From Pectinophora gossypiella (Eukaryota > Arthropoda > Insecta > Lepidoptera > Gelechiidae), in assembly GCF_024362695.1 (NCBI RefSeq), contig NC_065412.1, positions 4,463,992 through 4,527,991 on the forward strand: a stretch of 64,000 nt of DNA. The letters run 5' to 3'. Below are positions 36,603 through 48,085 of the stretch, one piece after another; position 1 is the stretch's first letter, and every line of letters starts with the position of its first letter. The translations under genes were made by a program, and so were the position numbers. The notes beneath the pieces are model-generated. The model had not been told where the DNA came from and made no database searches. It worked only from the letters and a program-made list of their open reading frames with translations.

Positions 36603-36877
36603 CCCCGATTCCTGCAGACACCTCCTAATTTCATTTTAAGCTATACCCGTCCTTTTCTTATCCGCCGAAAAGGAAAGAGACGGATGACTGATAACTGTTA
36701 ATTTAAAAATGAATGAACAAATGGGGACCGCTGAGGGCTCTCACCCGGTACAAAATGTAAGACAATAGGCCTTATGGTGCCCAGTTGGTACCCGTCCATT
36801 ACTTTTTCAGCGAATAAGAAAATGATAGGTATAGCTTAAAATAAATTTAAATGGTGTGTACAGGAAACAGCACCAAT
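36603..36877. mobile_element. Palindromic MITE family I interrupted by family H
   Basis: Left arm ccccgattcctgcagacacc, cctaatttcattttaagcta, ttttcttatccgccgaaaag; right arm is its inverse (agcgaataagaaaatgatag, tagcttaaaataaatttaaa, tggtgtgtacaggaaacagc). A family-H piece (36718-36786) lies between the arms. A cleaner copy is at 56899. Confidence 0.6.
36718..36786 (+). repeat. Repeat family H fragment inside family I
   Basis: Contains aatggggaccgctgagggct, ctcacccggtacaaaatgta and ggtgcccagttgg, matching 3074-3150. Confidence 0.5.
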
Positions 36878-37366
36878 TAATCTAATCATCTTTTTCATCT
36901 ACCTTTACCCGTTTTTAATAGACGTAATTCAATATTAAAACTTTTAATTGCTTACTTACTAGTTGCTAACTTGCGGCTTCTGCTTTAATTAAGTTAGTTC
37001 TGCGCTCACATTAAATATTAATATTTACAAATTGCTTACGGAAAGCGTAATTAGTACTTAGTGGTTGACTTTTTCGTGAAATGTGTTTGTTATGTTTGTA
37101 TAGGCACCTAGTTTATTTTACTATATATTGTTGCTGTATGACCAACATATACCGAAGTCTATCTGTGGAAACCTATAATTGGCTCTTTTGTGATTTATAT
37201 TTATGTTTATACTATTTGATGTAGCTGTTGGTTTTCCTATAAATAAATAAATATAAAATACACTTGCGATAAACTTAATGTTACAATCACGTTCCCTGTT
37301 TACGCTATTCGAGTTCAAATAAAATAATTACCTAATTCTTCAAATTCAACACACATAATACACAGT

Positions 37367-37805
37367 GTGTTAGTGACACCGTACCGAATATTGAGGGGAA
37401 TGATTCAGTTCATTTTATACATCCATGACCCGGAGGCATCGTAACAAATACTGAGGGGAATGATTCAGTTCATTTTATACATCCATGACCCGGAGGCATC
37501 GTAACAAATACTGAGGGGAATGATTCAGTTCATTTCATACATTCATGACCCTGACACATCGTAACAAATACTGAGGGGGATGATTCAGATCATGATTCTG
37601 ACTTGATTGCCTAAATTAGGTATAATACTACTTTTAAGCTTTTTTTGTGTAGTATCAATTGGATTTTTTTGTCAGAAAATTCATAAAAAAAATGTGATTT
37701 TTTTATATTATTTTTGCGACGGGAAATTCCACTTGATATCAACTCAGAATCATGGTCTGAAAATAAATATCCCTCAAAGTTTCCGTTACGATGTCACTAG
37801 CACCC
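37367..37805. mobile_element. MITE family M, longest copy
   Basis: Left end gtgttagtgacaccgta and right end cgttacgatgtcactagcac are inverted repeats; inner arms ctgagggggatgattcagat and cttgatatcaactcagaatc match the other M copies. The left subterminal region is expanded by a 60-bp tandem repeat. Confidence 0.7.
37381..37600 (+). repeat. 60-bp tandem repeat, 3 full units plus a partial fourth
   Basis: Units at 37381-37440, 37441-37500 and 37501-37560, with a partial fourth from 37561. Each begins gtaacaaatactgagggg (gtaccgaatattgagggg in the first) and ends in a catgaccc..gg/ac..catc block. Units 1 and 2 differ at only a few positions near their start; unit 3 has a few substitutions. The repeat is an amplification of the M element's own subterminal sequence. 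Confidence 0.9.
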
Positions 37806-38816
37806 TTTATGTAAAGGTTACCACCACTTTTAGGTATTTTCATGCCAAAAACACGTAGACAAACACTTATTACAACGCTTTCCCTTCAATATCAATAGCA
37901 CAAAAGTGCCTCACAAACCATAGCAGTATAGCACATCAATAAAAAGCCTCCAAGTGGCGTGTCTTTAAATGGGCAGACATGACGGGCGAGGCAGCCTTAA
38001 TAGCATAGCCTCTGACCTTGCCTCAATACTCCACAAATGGTGTAGATTAGCCAGTTTGCCTTAAATAGGCTAAACGTTGTTGTCCCTTGAAGATCTCCTA
38101 GTGCTAGGTACTTGATTAAATTCCACACTTGCATTATAATGCGAAAGTAACTCTGTCTATCTGTTACCTTTTCACATAAAAATGTTTGGTATTGATAGTT
38201 TAAGACATAGAAAAGAACACAGGATAGTTTTTATCCCGGAAATCACCTAAGGGGATGAAAAGGATCCCCTTTTAAAAACATGACACGAGCAATAAATTAA
38301 TCCACGCGACAAAATCGCGGGCGGAAACCTTGTAGACAATAAATGTATTAACTTTCTGTTGTTTTTGCTTTCGTCGACAGAAGTGTTTACTTGAGGAAAA
38401 TATTATTAAAAGTAAATTTACTTATTTTTTTGTAGCCGGGGGCTATTCAAGCGTTATTAATTTCATGCACTGTGTGTGCGACCTGTAAGATCTCTTGCGA
38501 TCGCCACCTTAGTTCACCTGTATGTTCTACCCTATCTATATAGTGTAGTATTTGCTTAGGGGTGCGATGTTTGACCGCCCCTGGAGTCATTACGTATCTG
38601 CTAAAGTGACACAAAAATATTTACTTAGAAAAGTCTGTTTATTTCCAAAAAAACGTCTTTTTATCCTCCTTCTCTTAGAAACAATGTATCCAAAGAAGAT
38701 ATTGTACATTTCGGGCATAATTTGTTCTTTTAATAAAAGTAAGACACGATTCGTTGACGTAATCATTTGTTCTTCCGTCTCTTGTTCGTAGAGACGAATA
38801 AGACTATTTGAACAAG

Positions 38817-38982
38817 TAACATAACAAAAGCTCACGACTATATTCCTAACTGGGTTAGTCAGAGGTATCCATCACAAGATGAAATAAGTAACTACGCTTC
38901 ACGGAGATTTCTGTTAGGCCAGGTGATGTGCCGTATCGCCGTCTATAATTACTGCTAATGAAAAATGCACTTAAGATAAATT
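38817..38982 (+). repeat. Repeat family E copy
   Basis: Contains aaagctcacgactatattcc, gggttagtcagaggtatcca, tgtgccgtatcgccgtctat and aatgaaaaatgcacttaaga. Confidence 0.6.
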
Positions 38983-40474
38983 TATCACTCGTTGGTGCAA
39001 GACGGCAGTGTTAAAAAATATGGTTTAAAAACTAGAAAAGACTTTCTGAAAACACATAGGTATGCAGTAAAATGTCTCCTTGTCTCATATTATTAATTAT
39101 CGTTTAAAATATTATCTACTTACGTAGGTAGGTTTTCGATTAATGTTCATATTCGGGACGCATTTTAAATCAGTCGGAAATGTTAAAAGGTACCTTTTGG
39201 TATACTTCCGCAAAGGTAGGATTTTACGAAATTTACATAAAGTGTAGGTTGACGGCGAACAAAAAGGTATCCCTCGCATTCTTGTACCATCATGTTAGTA
39301 GGTAGATTATATATATATAGTTAGGTGTGTTGTTTATACGTAGGTTTATACCCACCGATGACAAACATTAGGTGACAAACCTATGTGTGTTAACAGAAAG
39401 CAGCTGATCTTCAATGACCAACCTATAGGTACCTCCAATGAACACCACACTTCCATTTTTAAATTATATTTACGTATAAAAGCGATATTATTTACCTGAC
39501 CTGATTTTATATACTTTCTCCGCGTAAAGTTTTCCAGTTATAAACGGTTTACCCTCGACATTTCCCCGCATTTTTTCAAGCACCCACAACAAAAGCGTGA
39601 CCGTTTTTCACTCTGTAATAAAGTGGAAGCTTGCTTCAACGATAAATTCATTAACACAACTCCTTTAGAAAAAGTTCCAAGGCGAACGAGGTGTCCTCAA
39701 TGGGACAGCCGAGTTCCGAAGCCTTCTTCCGTTTCCACTTCCGACCGCCATACTTGCTCTCTAACAATCGCAACTCTTTATTGGAACATTGGAACAAACC
39801 ATTTCTGCTTTTAATTAAAAAGTAACGCGTCATTCCGAATCGAAGTTCGAATTTTACACCCGTTCAAAACAATATTTTTTCGTAAATTGTTTTAAAACTT
39901 TTAATTCGACGATTAAATGTTGTGTTGTTTTCTACGGATTCGCGCTTACTGCAGCATTCTTATCCAAGCCATTCTCAAAACTTGAATTATTTATAAATCT
40001 CGAAATTTGAAAAAAGTTTCAAACCCTATTTGATCGGTAAGGGAAAGCAAAATGTATTGAAATTAAAACACGAAACTAAAGAAATGCTTATAGATTATAT
40101 TATTTTATATTTTCATCTCCTTTGCAGCTGATATTCTCCCAATTTGATTCCACGTACTAATAGGGAGAGATCCCAAACCGAGAATTCAATTAAGAATAAA
40201 ATACCTACTATCTACAGATTATCAATATTAATTATTCTAGAGGATTATTTTACTCATCTGAGAGGATTAGCTGAAGCATTATAAAGTGCTCGGTAGCGTT
40301 TGATATGGTTTTCTTAAGAACTACACAGCCATTAATAAGTATGGCTATTGCTGAGATGGATTATGTTGAATCGTGTTCGCCTTCCTGGATTTGATATAAA
40401 AAAAGTTGTATAAAAGCAAATAGGTAGATAATATTGATAGCAAAAGTAAACAGAAAGCCGTAAATTCTTCAACA

Positions 40475-40535
40475 CAATATAAGCCCACGATTACATTCCC
40501 AATAGGGGTTACATTCATCACATGACGATCTAAAA
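40475..40535 (+). repeat. Repeat family E fragment
   Basis: Contains ataagcccacgattacattc and ggttacattcatcacatgac, the first third of family E. Confidence 0.4.
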
Positions 40536-41235
40536 CGTTAAACTTCAATAACTGCAATATTTTTTTATTCCGATATCATTAATCATAATCATATCATTTA
40601 TTGTATCATAATCGTAATCATGTCATATTCAGTCCTTACTATTTCAATTTCGTACGTAGACATGCTGTAAATTACATTAAAAAAAATGCCATACTGACTT
40701 TTATCTCTATGCATTAATCCCACATGACGGTGGAATCTGCTTTCCTGGTCTTTAGTTTTTCTTGCCATTGCAATACCACCATAACATTATTCAATTTATT
40801 TTCAGTTTTCAGTTTAAGTTGTTTGTTACTAACATATATGGATACAGTCCGAATTAAATAATTTGAATTTGAATTAATACTTACTTAAGTACTGGAAATT
40901 TCAAAATTCAATAATAATTTAAATGGTCTGACTTCATCTTCCGGAACTGTTCAAAAGCCAATAATTAGGTTCCTTTCAATAGGTACCTAAAGTATACGTG
41001 CAACTGGAAGGAAAGTATAGGGGTAAAACTTTGAAATCAATAATCTAAATCTGCTTGAGTCAGTTGATACTAGCCTTGCCTTTGCCATAAGCAATAGTTT
41101 TTCAAAATTATAAACCAACAAACCAGTCTTTAACACCAACAATTAATATCAATTTTCAGAAGATAACCTCTTTCTCTACCGATTTCTTCCTTGTACTTAC
41201 ATAGTTTTTAAAGCACGTAGCTGTACTTCTACAAG

Positions 41236-41382
41236 TACAGTCATAAGCAATATACTGTACCCACTTTAGGACTCTGTCGCACTAACATATTTGACACTTA
41301 GTGAGACTTACAGTTCAATTTGACAAAAAAGTTAATATGACATGGTACCAAAGTGTATACATATTAATGCTCGTGACCATAC
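41236..41382. mobile_element. MITE family G in duplication unit 1
   Basis: Starts tacagtcataagcaatatac and ends atgctcgtgaccatac; same arrangement as the copy at 12071. Confidence 0.65.
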
Positions 41383-41739
41383 ACGGCCACAATGGCGTAA
41401 ATTATTATTAAAATAAAACTAATAAAACAGACAAGTACACTTTATTTATAAACAGATACCTTTCAGACAACCTTCAGAGAATAGTAATGAATGAAGTGTT
41501 TAGAGATACTAAGTAATGAAATCCTCGTTGCGAAAAGGAGAAAAACAATATTGCGATCTCATTATAAGTAAAATGTAAAATGAGAAATTGAAAATTGTTT
41601 TGTTAATTTATTATTTCCGACTAATTTGACTTAATGGAGCAACACAACATACATTAAATCATCCAGGTCCGTAATAAATTCCTTAAAAAATAGTATAAAC
41701 TATCCGTTCATATTTATTTATTTTTTTTTAGTTTTTTTT

Positions 41740-41893
41740 TTAGCCGTTGGTCCCAGCTGCATTAGCAATCGTTAATAACCACCAATCCGCACTGGGCCCG
41801 CGTGGTGGTTTAAGGCCCGATCTCCCTATCCATCCATAGGGGAGGCCCGTGCCCCAGCAGTGGGGACGTTAATGGGCTGGTGATGATGATGAC
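41740..41893 (+). repeat. SINE family D, 3' part, in duplication unit 1
   Basis: Begins tagccgttggtcccagctgc right after a T-run, then gcaatcgttaataaccacca, gggcccgcgtggtggtttaa and a gatgatgatgac end. The tRNA/5S-like part is absent. Confidence 0.7.
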
Positions 41894-42469
41894 GTATTTT
41901 ATTACCATTATACCTAAATATACCATTATTACTTTTATCTCTATGCATTAATCCCACATGACGGTGGAATCTGCTTTCCTGGTCTTTAGTTTTTCTTGCC
42001 ATTGCAATACCACCATAACATTATTCAATTTATTTTCAGTTTTCAGTTTAAGTTGTTTGTTACTAACATATATGGATACAGTCCGAATTAAATAATTTGA
42101 ATTTGAATTAATACTTACTTAAGTACTGGAAATTTCAAAATTCAATAATAATTTAAATGGTCTGACTTCATCTTCCGGAACTGTTCAAAAGCCAATAATT
42201 AGGTTCCTTTCAATAGGTACCTAAAGTATACGTGCAACTGGAAGGAAAGTATAGGGGTAAAACTTTGAAATCAATAATCTAAATCTGCTTGAGTCAGTTG
42301 ATACTAGCCTTGCCTTTGCCATAAGCAATAGTTTTTCAAAATTATAAACCAACAAACCAGTCTTTAACATCAACAATTAATATCAATTTTCAGAAGATAA
42401 CCTCTTTCTCTACCGATTTCTTCCTTGTACTTACATAGTTTTTAAAGCACGTAGCTGTACTTCTACAAG

Positions 42470-42616
42470 TACAGTCATAAGCAATATACTGTACCCACTT
42501 TAGGACTCTGTCGCACTAACATATTTGACACTTAGTGAGACTTACAGTTCAATTTGACAAAAAAGTTAATATGACATGGTACCAAAGTGTATACATATTA
42601 ATGCTCGTGACCATAC
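42470..42616. mobile_element. MITE family G in duplication unit 2
   Basis: Copy of 41236-41382 shifted by the 1234-bp period. Confidence 0.65.
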
Positions 42617-42974
42617 ACGGCCACAATGGCGTAAATTATTATTAAAATAAAACTAATAAAACAGACAAGTACACTTTATTTATAAACAGATACCTTTCAG
42701 ACAACCTTCAGAGAATAGTAATGAATGAAGTGTTTAGAGATACTAAGTAATGAAATCCTCGTTGCGAAAAGGAGAAAAACAATATTGCGATCTCATTATA
42801 AGTAAAATGTAAAATGAGAAATTGAAAATTGTTTTGTTAATTTATTATTTCCGACTAATTTGACTTAATGGAGCAACACAACATACATTAAATCATCCAG
42901 GTCCGTAATAAATTCCTTAAAAAATAGTATAAACTATCCGTTCATATTTATTTATTTTTTTTTAGTTTTTTTTT

Positions 42975-43129
42975 TTAGCCGTTGGTCCCAGCTGCATTAG
43001 CAATCGTTAATAACCACCAATCCGCACTGGGCCCGCGTGGTGGTTTAAGGCCCGATCTCCCTATCCATCCATAGGGGAGGCCCGTGCCCCAGCAGTGGGG
43101 ACGTTAATGGGCTGGTGATGATGATGACG
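42975..43129 (+). repeat. SINE family D, 3' part, in duplication unit 2
   Basis: Copy of 41740-41893, with one additional T in the preceding T-run. Confidence 0.7.
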
Positions 43130-43167
43130 TATTTTATTACCATTATACCTAAATATACCATTATTAC

Positions 43168-43270
43168 CAGTTACGTTAGAAAGCTCTAGTGGAGCGGGGT
43201 TGCTCAGTTCATCGTGCAATGAATGTACTTCTGACTAGCCTAATTGGAAATATAGTCTTGACATGTTATG
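43168..43270 (-). repeat. Repeat family E fragment at the duplication edge
   Basis: Inverse family-E sequence (gttagaaagctctagtggag, cagttcatcgtgcaatgaat, gtacttctgactagcctaat) starts where the second duplication unit ends. Confidence 0.5.
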
Positions 43271-43530
43271 TGATCATAAATCTCAAAGTATATTGAGGGG
43301 TCCAACAGGATATTTTATTCATTGAAATGTACCCTGGGATCCGTTATTGGGGTCACGCCGGAACAACTCTTTTAGACCAATCAACTCCTTGCGCCTTGAG
43401 AGACGTCAACAATAATATAATGCGTGATAAGTGTCTATGTTTACTATCATATTTTTTGTTATTATTATTGCGTATGAGTAAAAATATCCAGCATGGATCG
43501 TATATCTAGTTTAAGCATCCTACCACCTGG

Positions 43531-43575
43531 CATAGAATAAGGAATAATACCGTCACCTGGGAACCGGCGTAGAGA
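43531..43575 (-). repeat. Element N terminal fragment
   Basis: Contains catagaataaggaataatac, the inverse of the right end of element N (27002, 54910), followed by a diverged cacctgggaaccggcgtaga. The rest of the element is not recognisable. Confidence 0.4.
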
Positions 43576-44265
43576 GCACTCGTTCACTATGTGAGATAAA
43601 GTTTGATCCGGGGACCACATTCACAGTATGGCGACTCCTTTAAGCCCTATTCATGTAGGGGATGGTTCGACTTCCCGTGGTTGGTCCTACACCGGTTCAG
43701 TTGGGTCCAGATTTTTCGTTTGGGGTCGAAGCCTGGGACCTTCCGCGTGGGATCTCGTATAGGGTCCGAATTTGTGCCGTCGAACATAATCCACTCCAAC
43801 CTCCATGTATCTTCCACACTGAATTGGCTTCTTATGCCATCGTAAATGTAATTAATATTTTTAAAATAATAATTATTTATTTTGTCAATTTATTTTATAC
43901 ATATAAGCGACTCGAGCTGGTTGCACATTGGTACAACTTTCAACCCAGTCTTCCTTACAATATCCTCATGCAAATTAGTTTTAAAGTTCGCGAGATTATC
44001 CGGAATGTACAGGAACATACTTCCTTCCTTTTAAATTTGCTATTTTGGCATTGATGATTGATCATAAGTATAAAAGGTATTATAAATAGTAGGTAGTGTT
44101 AGATAGAAAACTATATATGCTCATAAAAATTCAATCACAACTTACATAATCACTAGCTTACGTACTTTGACAGATCCAATTCTTACCCAGCATTGATACG
44201 ATTGTAAAATGTTATGTTATTGAAATAATATGTATACATATAATCACTAATAGTTATACTGAACT

Positions 44266-44436
44266 GGGGGGTTAAAATAGCCACATCGAAGCAATTCATC
44301 TAAGAAAGCAATATTGAAATTTGACATTTGCGCATATACTCGTAAAAGTAAGTGAACAATGCAAACAAATGACAAATTGCAATATTGCTTTCTTAGATGA
44401 ATTGTTTCGATGTGGCCATTTTATTTTAACCCCCCT
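44266..44436. mobile_element. Palindromic MITE family F
   Basis: Starts ggggggttaaaatagccaca and ends gatgtggccattttatttta followed by acccccc. Confidence 0.75.
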
Positions 44437-44826
44437 GGTCGTTCTGTTTAAAAGTAGGTAGGTATTCAAAGTAGAAAGTGTGCTTGAAACTGAAGACTAG
44501 CCATGTATATTTTATTATTAGTAAACTCCTTGCACAGGTATCAGATGACTAATAAAAAAACTTCGTTAATATGTTTGCCGATACTTCGCAAGTTTTAATT
44601 ATTCCCCTGATACCTACCTCTTATTTTTAGCTGAAAGGGGAAGTTTTGCTTTTGTGAAACATGATTAAGGGCGAGACATTTTTCGTGCCACGTTCTCACT
44701 TCGTTCCATCACCTTTGAAGTTTGGTCACCTTACATAGTAACTATTACCTAACTACTATAATAACTACCTATTGCTTAAAGCTTGATCTCGCTTTTGTTT
44801 TCAGTGTCATACAAAATGTGATTGCT

Positions 44827-45176
44827 GTTGTAGCTGTGGTAGCCCAGTAGGTAGAACGCTTGCCTCTCACTTTGAGGTCGCATGTTCGAATCCAGCACAA
44901 GCCTATACCAATGATTGTCGAATTTGTTTTCGAATTCTTATTTGATTCATAAATGATTATATTAAGCGATGAAGGAAAACATCGTGAGGAAACCCACATT
45001 CCCGAGAAATGCGTTTTCGGTATGAGAGGTATGTGACCTAACCTGTATTAGGCTGGTTTTCACTTCGCGGGTTGGAAGGTCAGACAGGCAGTCGCTTCTG
45101 TAAAAAACCGGACCTGTCAAATCTAGGTTAGGTAAGCGGACCCTGTGAAACACGGGATAATGCTAGGGGGATGATG
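44827..45176 (+). repeat. SINE family C, full length
   Basis: Head gctgtggtagcccagtaggt (A box) and gttcgaatccagcac (B box); body aaatgattatattaagcgat, gaggaaacccacattcccga, gtatgtgacctaacctgtat, caggcagtcgcttctgtaaa, ggataatgctagggggatga. This is the reference copy for the other C fragments in the window. Confidence 0.8.
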
Positions 45177-45620
45177 ACAAAATGTCATTGATTTGTGCAG
45201 CAAAGATATTTATGGACGAATACCGCACGCGGCTTTTGTAGCGGTCAGCGATGCACCGTGCGGCGACGACGCGGTGATCGTGTGTTACTTAGGCTGATGC
45301 CGACTGTTTCACCTGCATGTGACATTCGCCTAAATGTTGTTCCGGTAAACGTGTTTGGAGTAATATTCGTAATTAAACTTTACTTTCCCTCAGGAATGGC
45401 TGGTCTTCACATTTATAACCAATAGTTATCAAAGCACAAACATTTCTAATTATATTTTGATTAATAAAGGGACACTGAGGAATATAACTATTATAATTAG
45501 GACATACAAAATATAACTATAGATATATTTATAAATACATTTAGTAGGATTTAAAATGAAATGTTTGAGTTAGATAATATCGAGTAATACATTTTCGTAA
45601 GTACCTGTCAAGGTTTACGA

Positions 45621-45922
45621 CCAGTGTTAAGTACCGTTCTCTGGAATTTTTCCAAAGTGGGAATGTTCCTGTTGTAAAAACTCAATAATATTTGAGGTAC
45701 TGGTTGCTTTTCTTTTTAAATTGTTCAAATCAAATCAAAATCAAATCAAATATACTTTATTGCACAGAACTAAAACAACAATCGGACATAAGACATGTAC
45801 AGTACAATTTGGGCGGCTTTGGTATTGTTCTTTTTTTACTCTGGTTTTCTGCCTAAAGGTTAGGTAATAAAGCTCTTTTTCACTAACTTTTGCGCCTGTT
45901 TATTGCCGGGAACATTCCCAAA
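45621..45922. repeat. Repeat family J with an inserted LINE tail
   Basis: Left tttttccaaagtgggaatgt, with tcctgttgtaaaaactcaat; right aggttaggtaataaagctct and ccgggaacattcccaaag. The inverted non-LTR tail at 45722-45800 lies inside. Confidence 0.5.
45722..45800 (-). repeat. Non-LTR retroelement 3' tail, inverse
   Basis: (AAATCA)n followed by tatactttattgcacagaac and tcggacata: the reverse complement of the tail at 18640. Confidence 0.6.
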
Positions 45923-46396
45923 GTCTTTGTGACAAGATTAATCAATGTTCGTAGGAATTCCTTGCATCGGTCGGCATAGAGCAAAGACGTGATAAGCATT
46001 GTAGTTTGGATGTTCGGAAAGGTTGTAAGAATTTTCGATAGACGTAGTCTGAAATGTCTCGTAAGTGTACTGATAAAAATGCCTGGTATTAAATGTGTTC
46101 CTCTAGTTATTAAAGAACTCGTAATTTATACCTACATTGATTTAAGAGATGTATTGCTGTTGCAGTTTCTTGTCACTTCTTCGTCTCAGCAATTAAAAAA
46201 AAGAAAGTAACGTTTATAGTGACACCACAAAAATAAAACACGGAATAATAACACATAACTTACAATCCAAACACATAATAAAAACAACTTACACAGGAGA
46301 GTAACATTTATAAATAACACCAATGACGTAGATTCAAAAATGTTAAGTTGACCTTCAACTAGTCCATGATAATAAAATATTTTCTATCTAGAATTA

Positions 46397-46516
46397 CGTC
46401 TTCTTCTTCGTGTGGGTTGTGAGGTGGAATACCAACCTCATCAACCTTGGTGTCAGGGTTATTACTGAGCCGCCAATCACCCCTGACATGCGTCATATAA
46501 TTTACATTGTTACATC
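46397..46516 (-). repeat. SINE family B tail joined head-to-head to SINE-A
   Basis: The reverse complement gives ctgatgtaacaatgtaaatt, a ggcggctcagtaataaccct block and a gaagaagaag tail. It joins directly to a plus-strand SINE-A at about 46517. Confidence 0.6.
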
Positions 46517-46852
46517 AGTAAGTAGTGCGTTAGGCTCACGATATGGAGGTCCGGGTTCGATTCCCGATGGGGACGTTGTCGAAATCATTTTGTGAGACTG
46601 TCCTTTGTTTGGTAAGGACTTTTCAGGCGTGATGATTCACGCCGGTGATCAGGTGATCCTGATTGTCCGAAAAAGTAAGATGATTCCGTGCTTTGGAGGG
46701 CACGATAAGCCGTTGGTCCTGGCTATTAGCCGTAAAAACATTTCCACCAACCCGCATTGGAGCAGCATGGTGGAGTATGCTCCATACCCCCTCCGGTTGA
46801 TTGAGGGGAGGCATGTGCCCAGCAGTGGGACGTATATAGGCTGTTTATATAA
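46517..46852 (+). repeat. SINE family A, missing the first bases of the head
   Basis: Starts within the head (gcgttaggctcacgatatgg, ggttcgattcccgatgggga), with full body to ggacgtatataggctgttta. The first ~20 bp of the head are replaced by the inverse SINE-B piece. Confidence 0.75.
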
Positions 46853-47096
46853 GTAGTAACCGGGACCAACGGCTATTTAAAACGGAAACGGTTATTTAGA
46901 ATTACGTGATGTCCTCTGCAAACATAATGAACTTGGTACGGAGCTGGTATCCTCTCACTTACTACTCTAAAGAAGTTCTCTATGTTTGTTGTACCTGCTG
47001 CTATCGACCTTTATCGATAAAATACTTATTGATAACAAAATACTCTTGATATTGTCGTAAGAAGTCAACCAACCGTAATATTTCTCGTATTTTCAG

Positions 47097-47240
47097 AGAA
47101 GGGCATGTACCTGGGGTCTCCGTGCGAGTTCACGTGCAACCCGAAGCTCATCCACGTGTTCTGCGACCCCGCCACCAACACCTGCCAATGTGACCCCAAG
47201 CATGGCGTCGCGCTCGGGGTCGCCAAGGGCTGCGCTAAAC
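47097..47240 (+). CDS. Membrane protein, coding exon 2 (first six-cysteine EGF/EB-like module)
   Basis: Residues 59-106. It begins after ttttcag at 47096 and ends at AAAC|GTGAG, phase 1 on both sides, so the exon is a symmetric module that can be duplicated or skipped without frame loss. Six cysteines at residues 68, 72, 81, 88, 90 and 104 give the spacing C-x3-C-x8-C-x6-C-x-C-x13-C, with the C-x-C pair between cysteines 4 and 5 that is typical of EGF-like and similar EB-type disulphide modules. Sample: TCNPKLIHVFCDPATNTCQC. The exon is GC-rich against an AT-rich intron. Extracellular placement follows from the signal peptide and the downstream transmembrane helix. Confidence 0.85.
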
Positions 47241-47282
47241 GTGAGTGACCCATCGGGGCTCCAGTTCTATGTTTACCATAAA

Positions 47283-48085
47283 TACATACAGGGAACTGAG
47301 GGATGAATTAAGTCATGATTCTGAATAGATATTAAGTGGAATTTTCCGTCGCAAAAGTATGGAACTTAAAAAAATATACATTGTTTTAAGTCTAACCACT
47401 GGATCGAGTTTAACAATCCACAAATATTATCGACAGAACGTCATTTCATCCCCAGACTCGTAAAAGAGGCTATTGAAATCAGAAAACATAAAAATTTCAA
47501 CAGGGAAGACGGGTTCAAATTATCGACCATGTGGAATCCAGTAGTAGGTGTTGTAAAAAGCTTGAAACGGCCTAATGTGGTGAAAAAACGTGAGGACACA
47601 GTGAGTGCGGTTTGTCGTAGTGAGTTTGGTGCGAGTTCAGATGGTTCCGAACATTCCGATATCAAAAACATAAACAAGCGGCAAAGAAAGAGGGTAGACA
47701 GATATGTCTGCCCGTAGAAAATTATGGATCTACCTACTCCACTCCAATCTCATCAGTCATCCCGTGATCATGGCACTTGCAACAGTGTCGAAATATCGGG
47801 AGTCTCATATCCCATTTTAAACGCGGTACGAACCCGTACTTTAATTAAAAAAATATATTTAAAAAAACACTAAAATTTTCATGATTTTTCCGACAGGAAA
47901 ATCCACCCTCACGACCCATGCACCCACTGGCTTCACCCACCGGTGGGTGTATGGGTAATTCCTGTTTACCCGTATAACTACTGCGTCAATAAATATCGAT
48001 TCTTCTAATCGACACTTGATATCAACTCAGAATCATGGTCTTAATCATCCCCCTCAGTATTCGTCACGGTGTCAGTAATACCTTG
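47283..48085. mobile_element. MITE family M with two insertions
   Basis: Left arm gggaactgagggatgaatta and attaagtggaattttccgtc; right arm cttgatatcaactcagaatc, aatcatccccctcagtattc and gtcacggtgtcagtaa. Between them lie a GIY-YIG-type retroelement piece (47439-47717) and a ~105-bp segment (47907-48013) with cacccactggcttcacccac and ccggtgggtgtatgggtaat. Confidence 0.5.
47439..47717 (+). pseudogene. Penelope-like retroelement C-terminal fragment
   Basis: The frame reads RHFIPRLVKEAIEIRKHKNF followed by NREDGFKLSTMWNPVV, then a basic tail (NKRQRKRVDRYV) to a TAG at 47715-47717. The R-x-KEAIEI-x-KH-x-NFNREDG motif is known from the end of Penelope-type elements and related GIY-YIG proteins in insects. 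The reverse transcriptase and the catalytic part of the nuclease are absent. It sits 200 bp after exon 2, in the intron. Confidence 0.5.

Larger units (their letters stand above)
40697..43167 (+). repeat. Direct tandem duplication, 1234-bp unit, nearly identical
   Basis: Unit 1 is 40697-41930 and unit 2 is 41931-43167. Both start acttttatctctatgcatta and end taaatataccattatt. The differences I could see are one substitution (aacacc against aacatc near 41130/42368) and one extra T in a T-run. Each unit holds one family-G MITE and one truncated SINE-D tail. No ORF of note. Either a very recent duplication or an assembly artefact from two haplotypes. Confidence 0.92.
9359..47096 (+). other. 37.7-kb first coding intron, filled with repeats
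   Basis: Runs from the gtaaca donor at 9359 to the ttttcag acceptor at 47096. No further exon with matching phase, good splice sites and coding composition was found by eye, but a phase 1-1 cassette exon could be skipped without breaking the frame and cannot be excluded. The elements recognised are listed separately. Longer stretches with nothing recognisable include about 10400-11600, 12770-14020, 17240-18630, 33600-36600, 38990-40470 and 43580-44260. Confidence 0.75.

Noticed and set aside
43603..44054. Two overlapping + strand frames (80 and 130 codons) with moderate GC
   Set aside because: No splice sites in the right phase, no recognisable domain, and the second half is low-complexity AT-rich sequence; treated as chance frames or old repeat.
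45195..45425. 76-codon frame with an arginine-rich stretch near 45250
   Set aside because: Chance frame next to the end of a SINE-C; no splice or domain support.
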